A stretch of 64,000 nucleotides of DNA from Omphiscola glabra (Eukaryota > Mollusca > Gastropoda > Lymnaeidae): NCBI GenBank assembly GCA_964017045.1, contig OZ024795.1, positions 29,612,366-29,676,365 on the forward strand, read 5' to 3'. A program made the translations under genes and the position numbers. The notes below the pieces were generated by a model, which had not been told where the DNA came from, made no database searches, and saw nothing but the letters and a program-made list of their open reading frames with translations. Below are positions 25,358 to 34,438 of the stretch, in pieces (positions within the stretch are counted from its first letter, which is position 1; the number at the start of each line of letters is the position of its first letter).

Positions 25358-28300
25358 CTCTATCTATCTCTCTCTCTTTCTCACTTTCTCTAGCCCTTAC
25401 CTACCCAAGTGTCTGCTTAGGTAATCAACTCCAGACATCTAATATTAACAGGAACTGTTTTATTGCGTGTGGCTAAGACATAACGCACGCTAGGTACAAG
25501 ATCGGTGATGCCGGGAATGCACTTTATCGCCTCATCGTGGACTGGTCAAATGAATTAATGTTAAAAACAGTATCTTCCACAACCTTTCCCTTAGCATTCT
25601 CTGAGATTTACATTTAAGCTAAGTTTTAATTTTTATATTGTTTACTCGTTTTACTGTCTGCTGAAGAAGGCTTCTTGCAGATACGTCATTGGTTTCTTGT
25701 GTCATGTTTTCCCCATACCTTGTACTAAAGATTTCCGGAGAAAAACATATTGACATTTCCGCAAAATAAAGAAATTGTATCAGTTAGTTGATATCTTACA
25801 TGAGATACTGATGGGAAATGACGTCATTGTCAATTTAGTTTTTTCCGGCATACTTTGTAATATGTGACGTCAAAGATCCATGTCGAGGCGTTAAGTCGAT
25901 ATAACATTTAGTGAAACTGCTCAGCGGCGACCCCAGATACGATAAGATAAGATAAGATAAGATAAGATTATTTTATTGATCCAAAAAATTAAAATGTTCT
26001 TTGATTACATTTTACATATTCTTTTCAGCACATAACAACATACATATTTTTATCGAGACAAAAATTTACAAATATAACAGTTTAATCACGAGACAACTTA
26101 AGTATTTCTATAGCGCAGAAATCAGCCATCAATGAACTCCCTTTGTGAGATTAATGACTTAATTAGTGATCATTTGGAGAAGGTGAAATGGGGTGAGATG
26201 GTGGGTGTGATGGTAAGTATGATGGTGGACGTGATTGTGGGTGTGATGTTTGGACGTGATGGTCTGTGTGATGGTGGACGTGATGGTGAGAGTGATGGTG
26301 GACGTGATCGTGGTTGTGGTGATGATGTGTATGATAGTGGACGTGATCGTGGTTGTGGTGATGATAGTGAACGTGATGGTGGTTGTGGTGATGATGGGTA
26401 TGATAGTGGACGTGATGGTGGTTGTGGTGATGATGGGTATGATAGTGGACGTGATGGTGGTTGTGGTGATGATGGGTATGATAGTGGACGTGATGGTGGT
26501 TGTGGTGTAGATAGTGGACGTGATGGTGGTTGTGGTGATGATGGGTATGATAGTGGACGTGATGGTGGTTGTGGTGATGATAGTGAACGTGATGGTGGTT
26601 GTGGTGATGATGTGTATGATAGTGGACGTGATGGTGGTTGTGGTGATGATGTGTATGATAGTGGACGTGATGGTGGGGGCACATTTCATCAATAAATAAA
26701 AGGAAAGAACATCGCCAGTTTAAAGTGTTGTTTCTTGTGTTGTTTGTTGTAACTTGGTTGGAAGGAAGAAAACACTGAAATGTTAAAGTAATTGCTCGTT
26801 TAGGGAATGTAATCTCAAACGTCTCTACCTGGATATAACATCATGACATTATCAACGTCCTACCGGGACATAACATCATGACATTATCAACGTCCTACCG
26901 GGACATAACATGAAATTATCAACGTCCTACCGGGACATAACATCATGACATTATCAACGTCCTACCGGGACATAATATCATGACATTATCAACGTCTTAC
27001 CGGGACATAACATCATGACATTATCAACGTCCTACCGGGACATAACATCATGACATTATCAACATTTAATTAGGTTGCTTTGATTTATGAGTCGCTGGAA
27101 CATTTAAATGTGATCACAAACATAGTTGAAATGTTAACATCCTTTCAATGTCATCACAAACATAGTTGAAATGTTAACATCCTTTCAATGTGATCACAAA
27201 CATAGTTGAAATGTTAACATCATTTCAATGTGATCACAAACATAGTTGAAATGTTAACATCCTTTCAATGTCATCACAAACATAGTTGAAATGTTAACAT
27301 CCTTTCAATGTGATCACAAACATAGTTGAAATGTTAACATCCTTTCAATGTGATCACAAACATAGTTGAAATGTTAACATCCTTTCAATGTGATCACAAA
27401 CATAGTTGTAATGTTAACATCCTTTCAATGTGATCACAAACATAGTTGAAATGTTAACATCCTTTCAATGTGATCACAAACATAGTTGAAATGTTAACAT
27501 CCTTTCAATGTGATCACAAACATAGTTGAAATCTTAACATCCTTTCAATGTGATCACAAACATAGTTGAAATGTTAACATCCTTTAAATGTTATTATATA
27601 ATTGTATCTTGTGTTCCAGTCTTACCTTGAGCAAGGTCTGGTCAAGGTCACCTATGGGGCCAAAGACTCGCTGGTGGATTTCTTACACGTTGACAATCTG
27701 GTGCAGGCTCACATGCTGGCAGCCGAGGCCCTGACAGATGAGAACAACTTTGTGGCCGTATGTGGAACCAGGGCAAAATTAACATAGAAATAATTATGTG
27801 CTTAATATTGGTTTCTTGAATTAGCAAACTGAGTTCCTGGCATCATATATTTCGTTTTTGTTCTTTATATATTGTTTTATTTAAATACTAGAATTTATGA
27901 CCCGATTTTATCGGGTTAATAATGGTGGGTCCTTTGTGATAATTTCTATCTGCTATTGCAAAAACTCATCACAATTCCTAACTTCAAAAAGAAGTATTTA
28001 TGTAATGATATTTAAGTCTCTAACATCATTAAGTTTTGAGAAGTATTTATTTGATATATTTTATACGCCTACAGCATCCCCTTTCACGTCCCAAAGCTAC
28101 ATTTGTTTTCCCTCTAAACCTGACATTACATCACCAAATCTAAATTATTACTACAGAAGTTATTAAAAGTATATTTAAAGGTTAAGTTTATTTATGTTAT
28201 AAATTTAATAAAAGTATATTTTTTAAATTTAAAATAAGTAAAAACTTATTAAATGTTAAAAATACAAAGCTATCATTTGTATGTGTTTTATTAACAATTT

Positions 28301-31228
28301 AAAAAAGCAATCAGTTATATTTATTAATTTTACTTTTAATAAGGGGGAAAATATATTATCAGTTTTGTAACGCACGGTTATTAAATCAAAGAAATTTTAG
28401 CTTTTTTGGCTAAATAGGCAATTCGCGCTATGACATCATTACTTAGAGCCAATTAATATTAATTTTATTCGCAATATTAACAACACTCTAAAAAAACGCA
28501 CTAAAAATAACTGATGCTTGGGTTAATCCGGATAAATGTTATTACAGTGTTTTTCATAACTTTCAAACTCATAAAACTTTTAAAATAGTTCCTTAGTTGA
28601 TACTTTAAATGTATTTGTTATTTATAATAATAATACTTAAACTTTGACTAAACTAAAAGCAGATATATAATATTTTATTGCGCATTTAAATTTATTCGAT
28701 TTCCATAAAATAATGGAACATAACTATGATTGTTTTTAAGAATCCGAACGTATTCAAATATGTTCGTTTCTTTGGCGATACGGTCAGCCTAGCTCATTCT
28801 TATATGTATAATCTGGTAACATTAAGAAAAAAGTTTGATTTATTTTGTTGAGTATGAGGCAGATGGAGCTGAAAAGTTACTAAATGTATGTATGTCGCCA
28901 TCTGTAAGTAGGACGATGTTATAGCTTGTTATTAATCCAACTCACAAAGGTCTAATTGCGTAGTGGCACTCACTACGGCTCTCTTCACCGTTGGAGGTTG
29001 ACCCTGCTGCCCCTTCAACATGATGTTAGCAATTTACTACTACAAACAGGTCAATTTAGCTGTTTATTTCTTTCTCTGCTACAGGCAGGTCAAGCTTATT
29101 TTATCAATGATAACAAGCCAGTCAATAACTTTGAATTTTTCCGTTCCATGGTAAGTACATCTGCACCATAGTAAGTACATCTGCACCATAGTAAGTACAT
29201 CTGCCCCATGGTAAGTACATCTGCCCCCTAGTAAGTACATCTGCCCCATGGTAAGTACATCTGCACCATAATAAGTACATCTGCACCATAGTAAGTACAT
29301 CTGCCCCATGGTAAGTACATCTGCATCATGGTAAGTACATCTACCCCATGGTAAGTACATCAGCCCCATGGTAAGTACATCTGCCCCATGGTAAGTATAT
29401 ATGCCCCATGGTAAGTACATATGCCTCATGGTAAGTACATCTGTCCCATGGTAAGTACATCTGCCCCCTAGTAAGTACATCTGTCCCATGGTAAGTACAT
29501 CTGCCCCATGGTAAGTACAACTTTATTGAATTATTCATTTATTTTGTCGTTAATACATAAATCATAGACATACTTTATCTATGCTCAAGTTATAGATATA
29601 CTTTATGTATACTGAAATTATAGTATAACCATACTTTATCTATACTCAAGTTATATACGTACTTTATATAGTTTTAATTTTGTTGAATTGAGCACACCAT
29701 GAAGTCCTGAAGCAGCAACTATTTAAAACATGTTTGATGACGATGCTCATTTATAATCCGTTTTTTTAATCAAGTGCTTGTACTACAACCTGTGTAAGTT
29801 CAGTAACTCATGGAATCTTGCCTTCTCTTCTTTTTCTTAAGATTGTCGGCCTTGGCTATAGCTACCCGAAGGTTAACCTCCCGGTGTTGCCAGTATTTTA
29901 TTTTGGTAAGAACTTGATTCGTTTTTATTTATATGTTTATATCTCAGACAAACTCTGGTAGAGACGGATAAGATTTAGCTATCACATGTTTTTTTTAATA
30001 GAATTTTAATTATTATTAATGAACAAAGGACTTAAATCAAACTATTTTAATTACTTTTCATGATTAACAATTTTTTCTTAAAAACTAGAAAAATAAAATT
30101 TTCAAACAATTTTTTAAAAAATTAGTTTAAAAGCTTTTTTCCCCCCATCAATCAGCAAACTATTTTATCTTCTAAAATGTGGTCTTCCAATGTTTCTCTA
30201 GCTTGGCTGACAGAACTGATTTACACCATCTTCAGTCCAATTTATAACTTCCAGCCAATCTTAACTTGCACTGAGGTCAGTCGTCTCATTTGTTTTTATT
30301 GCTAAGACATTGTTAGTTCTTCATTGAAATTACAGAAATAAAATGTGCCCAGAACGTGGCACTCCCCACATGGTACTCCCCACATGGCACTCCCCACATG
30401 GCACTCCCCACATGGTACTCCCCACATGGCACTCCACACATGGTACTCCCCACATGGTACTCCCCACATGGTACTCCCCACATGGTACTCCCCACATGGC
30501 ACTCCCCACATGGTACTCCCCACATGGCACTCCCCACATGGCACTTCCCACATGGCACTCCCCACATGGCACTCCCCACATGGTACTCCCCACATGGTAC
30601 TCCCCACATGGTACTCCCCACATGGCACTCCCCACATGGCACTCCCCACATGGTACTCCCCACATGGTACTCCCCACATGGCACTCCCCACATGGCACTT
30701 CCCACATGGTGTTCTTTTATCCATAAGTTACAAAACAAGATGTTAGTAACGGTGACTTTGGGAGCCCTCTTCAGGGTGTGTGGAAAAAAAGGGGGGGGGG
30801 GCATTCAGTGTCTGTGTGGGAAGGTGTTGGGTAGCATCTAAGTGAGGGTTTGGCATAGTGTGTCTGTGTGTCCAGATGTTGGAGAGTCGTTCAATTAATC
30901 ACTGTTAAAATTAACCATTTCTTAAAGACCCGTATCCTATTTATAAAGATGTTGATAAAATACTCTCTTGTTCCTCTACCAGGTGTATAAGACAGGAGTG
31001 ACCCACTATTTCAGCATAGAAAAGGCAACCCGTGACCTTGGCTACCTTCCCACTGTGCAGAATGACCTGACAGGAGTAGTGGCCTACTACAGGAAGTTGG
31101 GTAGAGTCAAGGGACACCAGTCTTCCATGCTTCTGTTCTATTTTGTCAATGCTATTATTGTATTTATGATCTACTGTGTATTCATGCTGGTCCTTCCTAA
31201 AGTCACTTCCCTAAAGTCATTTCCCTAA
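10936..31228 (+). CDS. SDR42E1: SDR42E1-like short-chain dehydrogenase/reductase, seven 3' coding exons (5' part outside window)
   Basis: Joined exons 10936-11051, 12451-12609, 27620-27757, 29085-29150, 29842-29905, 30202-30275 and 30983-31228 give 286 residues and a stop with consistent phases. Seen: a VYTSTYN strand with the probable catalytic Ser (about residue 13), YSKTK (Tyr43, Lys47) matching the SDR YxxxK motif, YGPGEQRHIPRIV, FLHVDNLVQAH, a NNFEFF block, VYKTGVTHYFS and a hydrophobic helix at about 254-277. This order matches extended SDRs of the 3-beta-HSD/SDR42E type. Known for the family: NAD(P)-dependent oxidoreductases with a C-terminal membrane anchor; the substrate is poorly defined. 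Block spacing equals that of vertebrate SDR42E1 across each splice, which supports the junctions. The N-terminal glycine-rich nucleotide-binding part (roughly 100 residues) is absent and the first exon opens with a split codon. SDR42E2-type orthology cannot be excluded. Confidence 0.88.
11037..11790. repeat. 28-bp minisatellite carrying exon tail plus 5' splice site
   Basis: About 26 copies follow directly on exon A. Each unit consists of about 15 nt like the exon end (GACTGATGACAAG or GACATG) and 13 nt like the intron start (GTAAGTCATTTAC). Most copies keep a consensus GTAAGT donor after AAG or ATG. The first unit is the real exon/intron junction. Degenerate units reappear at 11941-12030, after a small inverted-repeat element. 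Confidence 0.95.
11836..11940. mobile_element. Small 105-bp inverted-repeat element (MITE-like)
   Basis: Terminal inverted repeats begin TAAGAACAAAGTATG on the left and end CATACTTTGTTCTTA on the right, about 20 nt each with one mismatch. The core holds GACGTTTCGGC and GCCTTCATCAG. It interrupts the donor-carrying array, since GTAAGTC units lie on both sides. No clear target-site duplication was found and the family is not recognised. Confidence 0.6.
12049..12244. mobile_element. SPIN-like non-autonomous hAT transposon
   Basis: The 196-bp element starts CAATGGTTCTCAGCCTTCC and ends in a near-inverse ending CGCTG. It is flanked by an 8-bp target duplication, ATCTAGCT (12041-12048) and ATCTAACT (12245-12252), 7 of 8 identical. 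Internal GTCGCGACCC, GGGTCGTTCGACCCCC and CCGATGGTCTTAGG blocks match, from memory, the SPIN (Space Invader) hAT family. It lies in the intron between exons A and B and has no coding capacity. Confidence 0.8.
12451..12609 (+). CDS. SDR42E1: SDR42E1-like exon B (catalytic YxxxK)
   Basis: The acceptor is CTGACCAG at 12443-12450 and the donor GTG/GTAAGT follows 12609. It is 159 nt in phase 0, 53 residues. It carries YSKTK (catalytic Tyr and Lys of SDRs) and the VYGPGEQRHIPRIV block. The spacing from SLPYL at the end of exon A to YSKTK equals that in vertebrate SDR42E1, so the first donor of the preceding array is the one used. The exon end CCTCGTATTGTG is the seed of the next array. Confidence 0.9.
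12598..13035. repeat. 32-bp minisatellite carrying exon tail plus 5' splice site
   Basis: About 13 copies begin at the exon B end. Each unit holds CCTCGTATTGTG or CCTCATATTGTG (the exon end coding PRIV) followed by GTAAGTCCAAATG. Two variants alternate regularly, so the array is partly a 64-bp dimer. Read-through reaches TAA in the second unit. Confidence 0.95.
13036..14060. other. Intronic unique sequence
   Basis: G-run at about 13216-13230. A repeated theme CTAGTGTCTTGCTTTGATTTGCAGGG-like lies near 13370-13410. No exon recognised. Confidence 0.35.
14060..14245. repeat. (TC)n microsatellite tract
   Basis: About 185 bp of CTCTCT with occasional G or A. Serine/leucine-rich ORFs across it are artefacts. 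Confidence 0.95.
14246..15181. other. Intronic unique sequence
   Basis: 14250-14470 is higher in GC and non-repetitive; 14640-15160 is AT-rich. Nothing was assigned. Confidence 0.35.
15182..15368. mobile_element. hAT-type MITE with perfect 8-bp target duplication
   Basis: The 187-bp element starts CAGTGGCGTAG and ends CTACGCCACTG. It is flanked by identical ATGATCGT at 15174-15181 and 15369-15376. The 8-bp duplication and CAGTG ends define it as hAT-like. Internally it carries CCCCGGGCGC blocks near each end. Non-coding. Confidence 0.88.
15369..15944. other. Intronic AT-rich unique sequence
   Basis: No repeat or exon recognised. Confidence 0.35.
15945..16136. repeat. ~29-bp AT-rich minisatellite
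   Basis: About six copies with core ATATGATACATGTGTTATG. Confidence 0.9.
16262..16720. repeat. 31-bp minisatellite
   Basis: About 15 nearly identical copies with core ACACAAGGAAACATTCTTGT. Very low divergence. Confidence 0.96.
16721..17116. other. Unique GC-richer segment
   Basis: CCCCACC-rich repeats near 16960-17015 and the text GAGGCCCTGAGGC suggest decayed mobile sequence. No ends were identified. Confidence 0.3.
17117..17437. repeat. 29-bp minisatellite
   Basis: About 11 copies with core GTCATAGTAGTACCATAAGA. Confidence 0.95.
17438..18470. other. Intronic AT-rich unique sequence
   Basis: A TTTCGG palindromic patch (GGTTTCGGCCGAAAGTG) at 17595-17615. Otherwise nothing was assigned. 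Confidence 0.35.
18474..18778. repeat. ~31-bp minisatellite, diverged
   Basis: About ten copies with core GACTAAGACAACATGCAATC. Confidence 0.9.
18868..19480. repeat. 21-bp array running into a 65-bp array
   Basis: 18876-18995 holds ATGAAGTCAATGTCCTATGTC units. From 19130 the GTCGGGTCTGG landmark recurs at exactly 65 bp (19186, 19251, 19316, 19381, 19446). The 65-bp unit contains the 21-bp motif, so the second array appears to derive from the first. Confidence 0.93.
19566..19893. repeat. 29-bp minisatellite
   Basis: About 11 copies with core CACATCAAGTTAGCACCGGT. Confidence 0.95.
20067..20330. repeat. 27-bp minisatellite (left part of a split array)
   Basis: About ten copies with core CTTATACTAGGTCTTACTCT. 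Related units reappear at 21570-21625, beyond the foldback element. Confidence 0.93.
20367..21521. mobile_element. ~1.15-kb foldback (long inverted-repeat) element
   Basis: Two diverged arms of about 500 bp face each other. Left CAGGGCCGATTACAATTAA (20442) pairs with the reverse complement of the right arm ending at 21442. TCTACACACA, TTTCCAGATTTTTCTA and GCTAGCCACACC are shared in order. The homology extends outward to about 20367 and 21521. The centre holds two GGGAAAGATGGCGTAAACA copies and a hairpin. No coding capacity and no certain target duplication. The family is not recognised. Confidence 0.7.
21570..21625. repeat. 27-bp minisatellite remnant (right part of split array)
   Basis: Two to three units with TCTTATACTAGGTCTTAC, matching the array at 20067-20330 across the foldback element. 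Confidence 0.8.
21626..22210. other. Intronic unique sequence
   Basis: T-runs at 21740. A pair of diverged hAT-like phrases (CAGTGTTCTGCAAACATCG at 21992) may be remnants. No boundaries were found. Confidence 0.3.
22211..22395. repeat. 12-bp array with GTGAGT/GTAAGT in each unit
   Basis: Units are GATGTGAGTATT and GATGTAAGTGTT, about 15 copies. On the SDR sense strand nearly each one carries a donor-like GTRAGT, far from any known exon. Confidence 0.9.
22396..23160. other. Intronic sequence with possible decayed transposase fragment at 22528-22737
   Basis: An open frame contains FNFSVDELPDDPKTKV, which resembles segments of domesticated and transposon hAT transposases near an SVDELP motif. 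The resemblance is weak and from memory. The rest is AT-rich. Confidence 0.2.
23164..23592. repeat. (TA)n and a 37-bp minisatellite
   Basis: A short (TA)n at 23166-23190, then about eight copies with core TTAGATTCACTTCCCTATTC from 23270. A single related phrase occurs at 21849-21880. Confidence 0.92.
23593..24257. other. Intronic unique sequence
   Basis: G- and C-runs at 23628 and 23910. The open frames at 23595-23874 show no recognised domain. Confidence 0.35.
24258..24770. mobile_element. Degenerate hAT-like element
   Basis: The left end CAGTAGTGTTTCCCTAAACT and right end GTTTGGGAACCACTG are imperfect inverted partners of the CAGTGGTTCCCAAAC type; GGTCCGCGGGC follows the left end, as in many hAT copies. 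The interior is AT-rich and non-coding. The target duplication is not clear. Confidence 0.5.
24771..26190. other. Intronic unique sequence with microsatellites
   Basis: 25305-25390 is a compound (TC)n(TA)n(TC)n. 25938-25968 is (GATAA)n leading to TTATTTTATTGATCC, which resembles the 3' tail of a retroposon. A G-run lies near 25080. Confidence 0.45.
26193..26690. repeat. 39-bp minisatellite open in many frames
   Basis: About 12 units of GTGGACGTGATGGTGGTTGT plus GGTGATGATGGGTATGATA. Length divisible by three and a stop-poor sequence give ORFs of 170-187 codons on both strands (Gly/Asp-rich, or His-rich on the - strand). No gene evidence. Confidence 0.94.
26825..27065. repeat. 35-bp minisatellite
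   Basis: About seven copies with core CATTATCAACGTCCTACCGG. Confidence 0.94.
27098..27590. repeat. 40-bp minisatellite just upstream of SDR exon C acceptor
   Basis: About 12 copies at exact 40-bp spacing with core GATCACAAACATAGTTGAAA and GTTAACATCC. The array ends about 30 nt before the acceptor AG at 27619, so it covers the expected branch-point region. Confidence 0.95.
27620..27757 (+). CDS. SDR42E1: SDR42E1-like exon C
   Basis: The acceptor is TGTGTTCCAG ending at 27619 and the donor GCC/GTATGT follows 27757. It is 138 nt, phase 0, 46 residues including DSLVDFLHVDNLVQAHMLA, a conserved SDR42E block. It is preceded by a 15-kb intron (12610-27619) full of tandem arrays, whose last array stops about 30 nt before the acceptor. 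Confidence 0.9.
28150..28850. repeat. AT-rich dispersed repeat copy (inverted partner near 38250-38900)
   Basis: Contains ATCAGTTTTGTAACGCACGG followed by TTAAATCAAAGAAA; the reverse complement of 38530-38610 carries the same words in the same order. Similarity beyond this core is patchy. The family is unrecognised. Confidence 0.5.
29085..29150 (+). CDS. SDR42E1: SDR42E1-like exon D
   Basis: The acceptor is CTCTGCTACAG ending at 29084 and the donor TCCATG/GTAAGT follows 29150. It is 66 nt, phase 0, 22 residues, with AGQAYFIND and KPVNNFEFFR, matching the conserved dinucleotide-fold block of SDR42E proteins. The donor is directly followed by a 20-bp array of donor copies; read-through reaches TAG after six codons. 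Confidence 0.88.
29146..29519. repeat. 20-bp minisatellite of repeated 5' splice sites
   Basis: About 18 copies start at the exon D donor. Units are GTAAGTACATCTGCCCCATG with small changes. Most recreate the junction CCATG/GTAAGTAC exactly as in the real exon end; a few read CCATA or CCCTA before GTAAGT. Confidence 0.95.
29545..29670. repeat. ~28-bp short repeat
   Basis: About four diverged copies with core CATACTTTATCTATACTCAA between SDR exons D and E. Confidence 0.75.
29842..29905 (+). CDS. SDR42E1: SDR42E1-like exon E
   Basis: The acceptor is TTTTTCTTAAG ending at 29841 and the donor TTTTG/GTAAGA follows 29905. It is 64 nt (21 codons plus 1 nt) and encodes IVGLGYSYPKVNLP, which fits the G-L-G-Y block after FFRP(L)VE in vertebrate SDR42E1. 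The hydrophobic tail VLPVFYF begins the membrane-associated C-terminal half. Confidence 0.85.
30202..30275 (+). CDS. SDR42E1: SDR42E1-like exon F
   Basis: The acceptor is GTTTCTCTAG ending at 30201 and the donor GAG/GTCAGT follows 30275. Two nt complete the Ala codon split from exon E, then 24 residues follow including YNFQPILTCTE, aligned with the YNFQPFLTRTE block of the family. GTCAGT is a weaker donor than those carrying arrays. Confidence 0.87.
30352..30712. repeat. 15-bp minisatellite in last SDR intron
   Basis: About 24 copies of a CACATGGTACTCCCC / CACATGGCACTCCCC unit start about 75 nt after the exon F donor. Because 15 is divisible by three, several stop-free frames of up to 163 codons arise on both strands; they are repeat artefacts. 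Confidence 0.95.
30983..31228 (+). CDS. SDR42E1: SDR42E1-like terminal coding exon G
   Basis: The acceptor is TTCCTCTACCAG ending at 30982. It encodes 81 residues and a TAA stop: VYKTGVTHYFS, the Tyr-rich loop GVVAYYRKLG, then a hydrophobic helix MLLFYFVNAIIVFMIYCV at about residues 49-66 of the exon, continuing to LVLP. The terminal anchor fits a membrane-bound SDR42E protein. 3' UTR length is not determined; AATAAA occurs at 31697, 32035 and 32318. Confidence 0.9.
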   Translation: MYKTGVTHYFSIEKATRDLGYLPTVQNDLTGVVAYYRKLGRVKGHQSSMLLFYFVNAIIVFMIYCVFMLVLPKVTSLKSFP

Positions 31229-33421
31229 AGTCAAAGTCATATCATTGTATCAAGGATAAGTTAATTTTTTTTTAACATTTAAATATTGTTGTTTTTTTAT
31301 TATTTAGATGTGTTCTTGTCATGCAGAGATTGTAGAGACTGTAGTGTAGAGACTGTAGTGTAGAGACTGTAGTGTAGAGACTGTAGGGATTGCACTGATT
31401 GAGTTAGAGTACCACAGAATGTTTACCTCAAATGTTCACCCACAAAATGGACAATTTCACAAAAAAGACAAAAGTTCATACAATGTATTACTTTATTAAG
31501 TCATAGTGTATAATATGATTTGTCTTGTCTACTCACACACACTCATGGGGTATACAATCAGCCTTCTAATAAGCCATGTCAGATAATTCCATATAAGTAT
31601 GTCAAAAAGGACAAATATCTTCTTCATGATAGCATCAGACATAGAGAGAAAATTATGTAAGCAATGCATACTTGGGCCTTGTTGAAGATTCCAATGAATA
31701 AAAAAATATTTTCAGACTAAAATTTCCACAGTAAAAGAAAGATCAAGAAAATTCACTCTAGTATCAAGTCAATGTGGATGATTAAGCCCCAGGACACAGA
31801 GAAAGACAGCAATAATCACAGGCTAATCCAATCACTGACAATAAGGAATTAAGACCAATAACGACCTAACACTTGACAAACCCATGATTATCTCCCCTTC
31901 ACTTGGCATGTATAACCCTAACATTGACAAGTTAGGGACGATGAACAGATTTTCTAGTAGTTTTACCTTTTTTTTTTTATATTTTACTTTACACTACTTC
32001 ATGAACATTTTATTCCATGTTCTTGTACATAGCAAATAAACCTACACAATTTTAGTTATCATGAGCAAATATTTCAAATCTTTGATATAATATATCTGAA
32101 AGTGTCTTTGTAAGAAAGACTAGCGATGTCATTTTTATGTCATTTTGTCAACTGTATAGTGTGGCTTTCAAGGCTTATTATTTAAACTATGTGGATGAAA
32201 GAATGTTAAGAAATCCACACTCAACCTTAAGCCAATAATGTTCAAATATTGCAACACCCCTTATGAACAGGAGGCCTCAATCTGAAGGATTTTCCATTTT
32301 ATGATAAAATAATAGACAATAAAGTTCATTTTTTAAAGACTTAATTTCTGGCATTTTGTCTTGTGTATAAAAGGCAGAGAAACATTAATATATAGCTGTA
32401 TTTGACTAACACACATCATTAAACCTGATAAAAGTTAGTTGTTATCTGTGAATATCTTTAAGACATTTGGCATCACTGATTTGTAGTGTTATCTCCCATC
32501 ACAGGACAAGACCAGTTATCCCCCCTGGTACACAGTCATTTCATTATTAGTGATTATAACAATTAAATAACACACTTTGAAAATACAAGCAGCCAAATCA
32601 TAGACAAAGTAACAAGATAAGCCAATCACCGTTAAACAATAGCCTATCATAATTAAACATTAGCCAATCATCATAAAACAACCTATTATCATTAAACATT
32701 AGCCTATCATCATTAGCCATCATAGAGCCAAAATGTCATTGTTAGTAGGAAATAAATTAAACATGCACATAACTTTGTTAACCAGGCCAAAACAAGACAA
32801 TATATAAAGCAGGTTTCACTCCAATCCATCACCTAGACTTTGATGCAACGGACTCTTCTAGAACAATAATAATAAAAAAATGTCATACAATCACAATCCA
32901 TAATATTTCTCACTAACATGTTCAGATGGTTGATCACAAAAACAGATATTCACATGACGTTTCTCTACAGCTAAACTATACTAGTGAGTCATCTAAATAT
33001 GGCAGAGTAGAGACATTATTCATGATACTGACATGACAGTGACATGACAGTCTACCATGGCTGACAATGGGTATCTCATGTGACATGACAGACCACTATG
33101 TGGCATAAGACTGTCATGTGATATGTCAATCTTTCAAAAATAAAGATAATAAACCTTGAAAAGGTCAAATTAAGCACAGCATTAAGTTATGACATGACAT
33201 ACCACCATGTGACATGACATGACAGACTGCTATATGACAAGACAGACTGTCATGTGACATGACATACCAACATGTGACAAGTTGAACACATAGTAAATCA
33301 ATAAGTCTATGTTTAGCTTGAGGTAAACCAGGTCAACAAACACCTCTCTGTCAGATTAAATTGAAATAAAGTGGTGGCGCCAAGCCACCTGGTTTAGTTA
33401 TGTATGAGCTTAGACAGGATG

Positions 33422-33598
33422 ATGACCACAAGGAGGATGACCACAGGTTAATACAGTGATGCATGTGGGTAAATTTGATGATGACCACAAGGAGGATGAC
33501 CACAAGGAGGATGACCACAAGGATGATGACCACAAGGATGATGACCACAAGGAGGATGACCACAAGGATGATGATCACAAGGAGGATGACCACAAGGT
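33422..33598. repeat. 15/18-bp minisatellite
   Basis: About nine units of GATGACCACAAGGAG and GATGATGACCACAAG. Confidence 0.92.
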
Positions 33599-34438
33599 TT
33601 AGAAGAATTTGTTTCCAATCAATCTTTGAATTTTGTCAAGGTGGTTAATATCATTAGATTATTTTGATTGAATTTTTTACATAATCAAATATTCCTTCTG
33701 ATTTTAAAAATTAGATTTCTTTTTTTGTAATAAATGTTTTGTTTACTGTGCATATGTCAGTATATAATATATTCTCTGGATATTTCAAATGAAAAAAAAT
33801 TTTTTTGCAAAATGTATAATAGTAAATAATTTTAAAGTTTCATATTTTTTTTTCTAAAATAATCATTTTCACAACTTTTTCTTTAGAAGGTGATAGTTTT
33901 TCAGGTGTTCTAAAACTTTTTAAATAACAGTTTCAACTGCCTTAAAGGGTCTCATACCATCACATTGCATTAATTTAGGACATCCAATGATTTTTAAATG
34001 ACAAAATCAAACATTTTTGTTAAAATTAAAAAGTGTGCAGGCATTCAATACAGTGGGTGGGAGGGGGAATAATTAAGTAATGACTAGAAATGATCCAATA
34101 ACAAGTTTGAGTTAACTGCCCCCATCCCCAAAATGACTGGCTGATGTTGAGATCTTGCAGTGTTGATTAGGGGATAACAGAGGGGACATAACCAAGAAAT
34201 AATTTGTACTCCAAGACTATTTCTCCAGTTACTTCCCCTTATTGTCAAATGAAGGGATGATGCCATAAAAAGTAACATGAAATATAGGACAAGATTAGTT
34301 AACTTTTGCAAGTGGTGCAATACTATTGAATGGTTTTAGAAGTAAATAAGCCACTGCACAGCATGGGATAGAGGAAGATTGTGTGTTAAAGCTTGTCATG
34401 GGTAAAATCAATACGGATGTTCCTGCTTCCATCTAATC

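Noticed and set aside
26132..26695. Gly/Asp-rich ORF and antisense His-rich ORFs
   Set aside because: A 39-bp minisatellite open in many frames on both strands; lies in the SDR intron.
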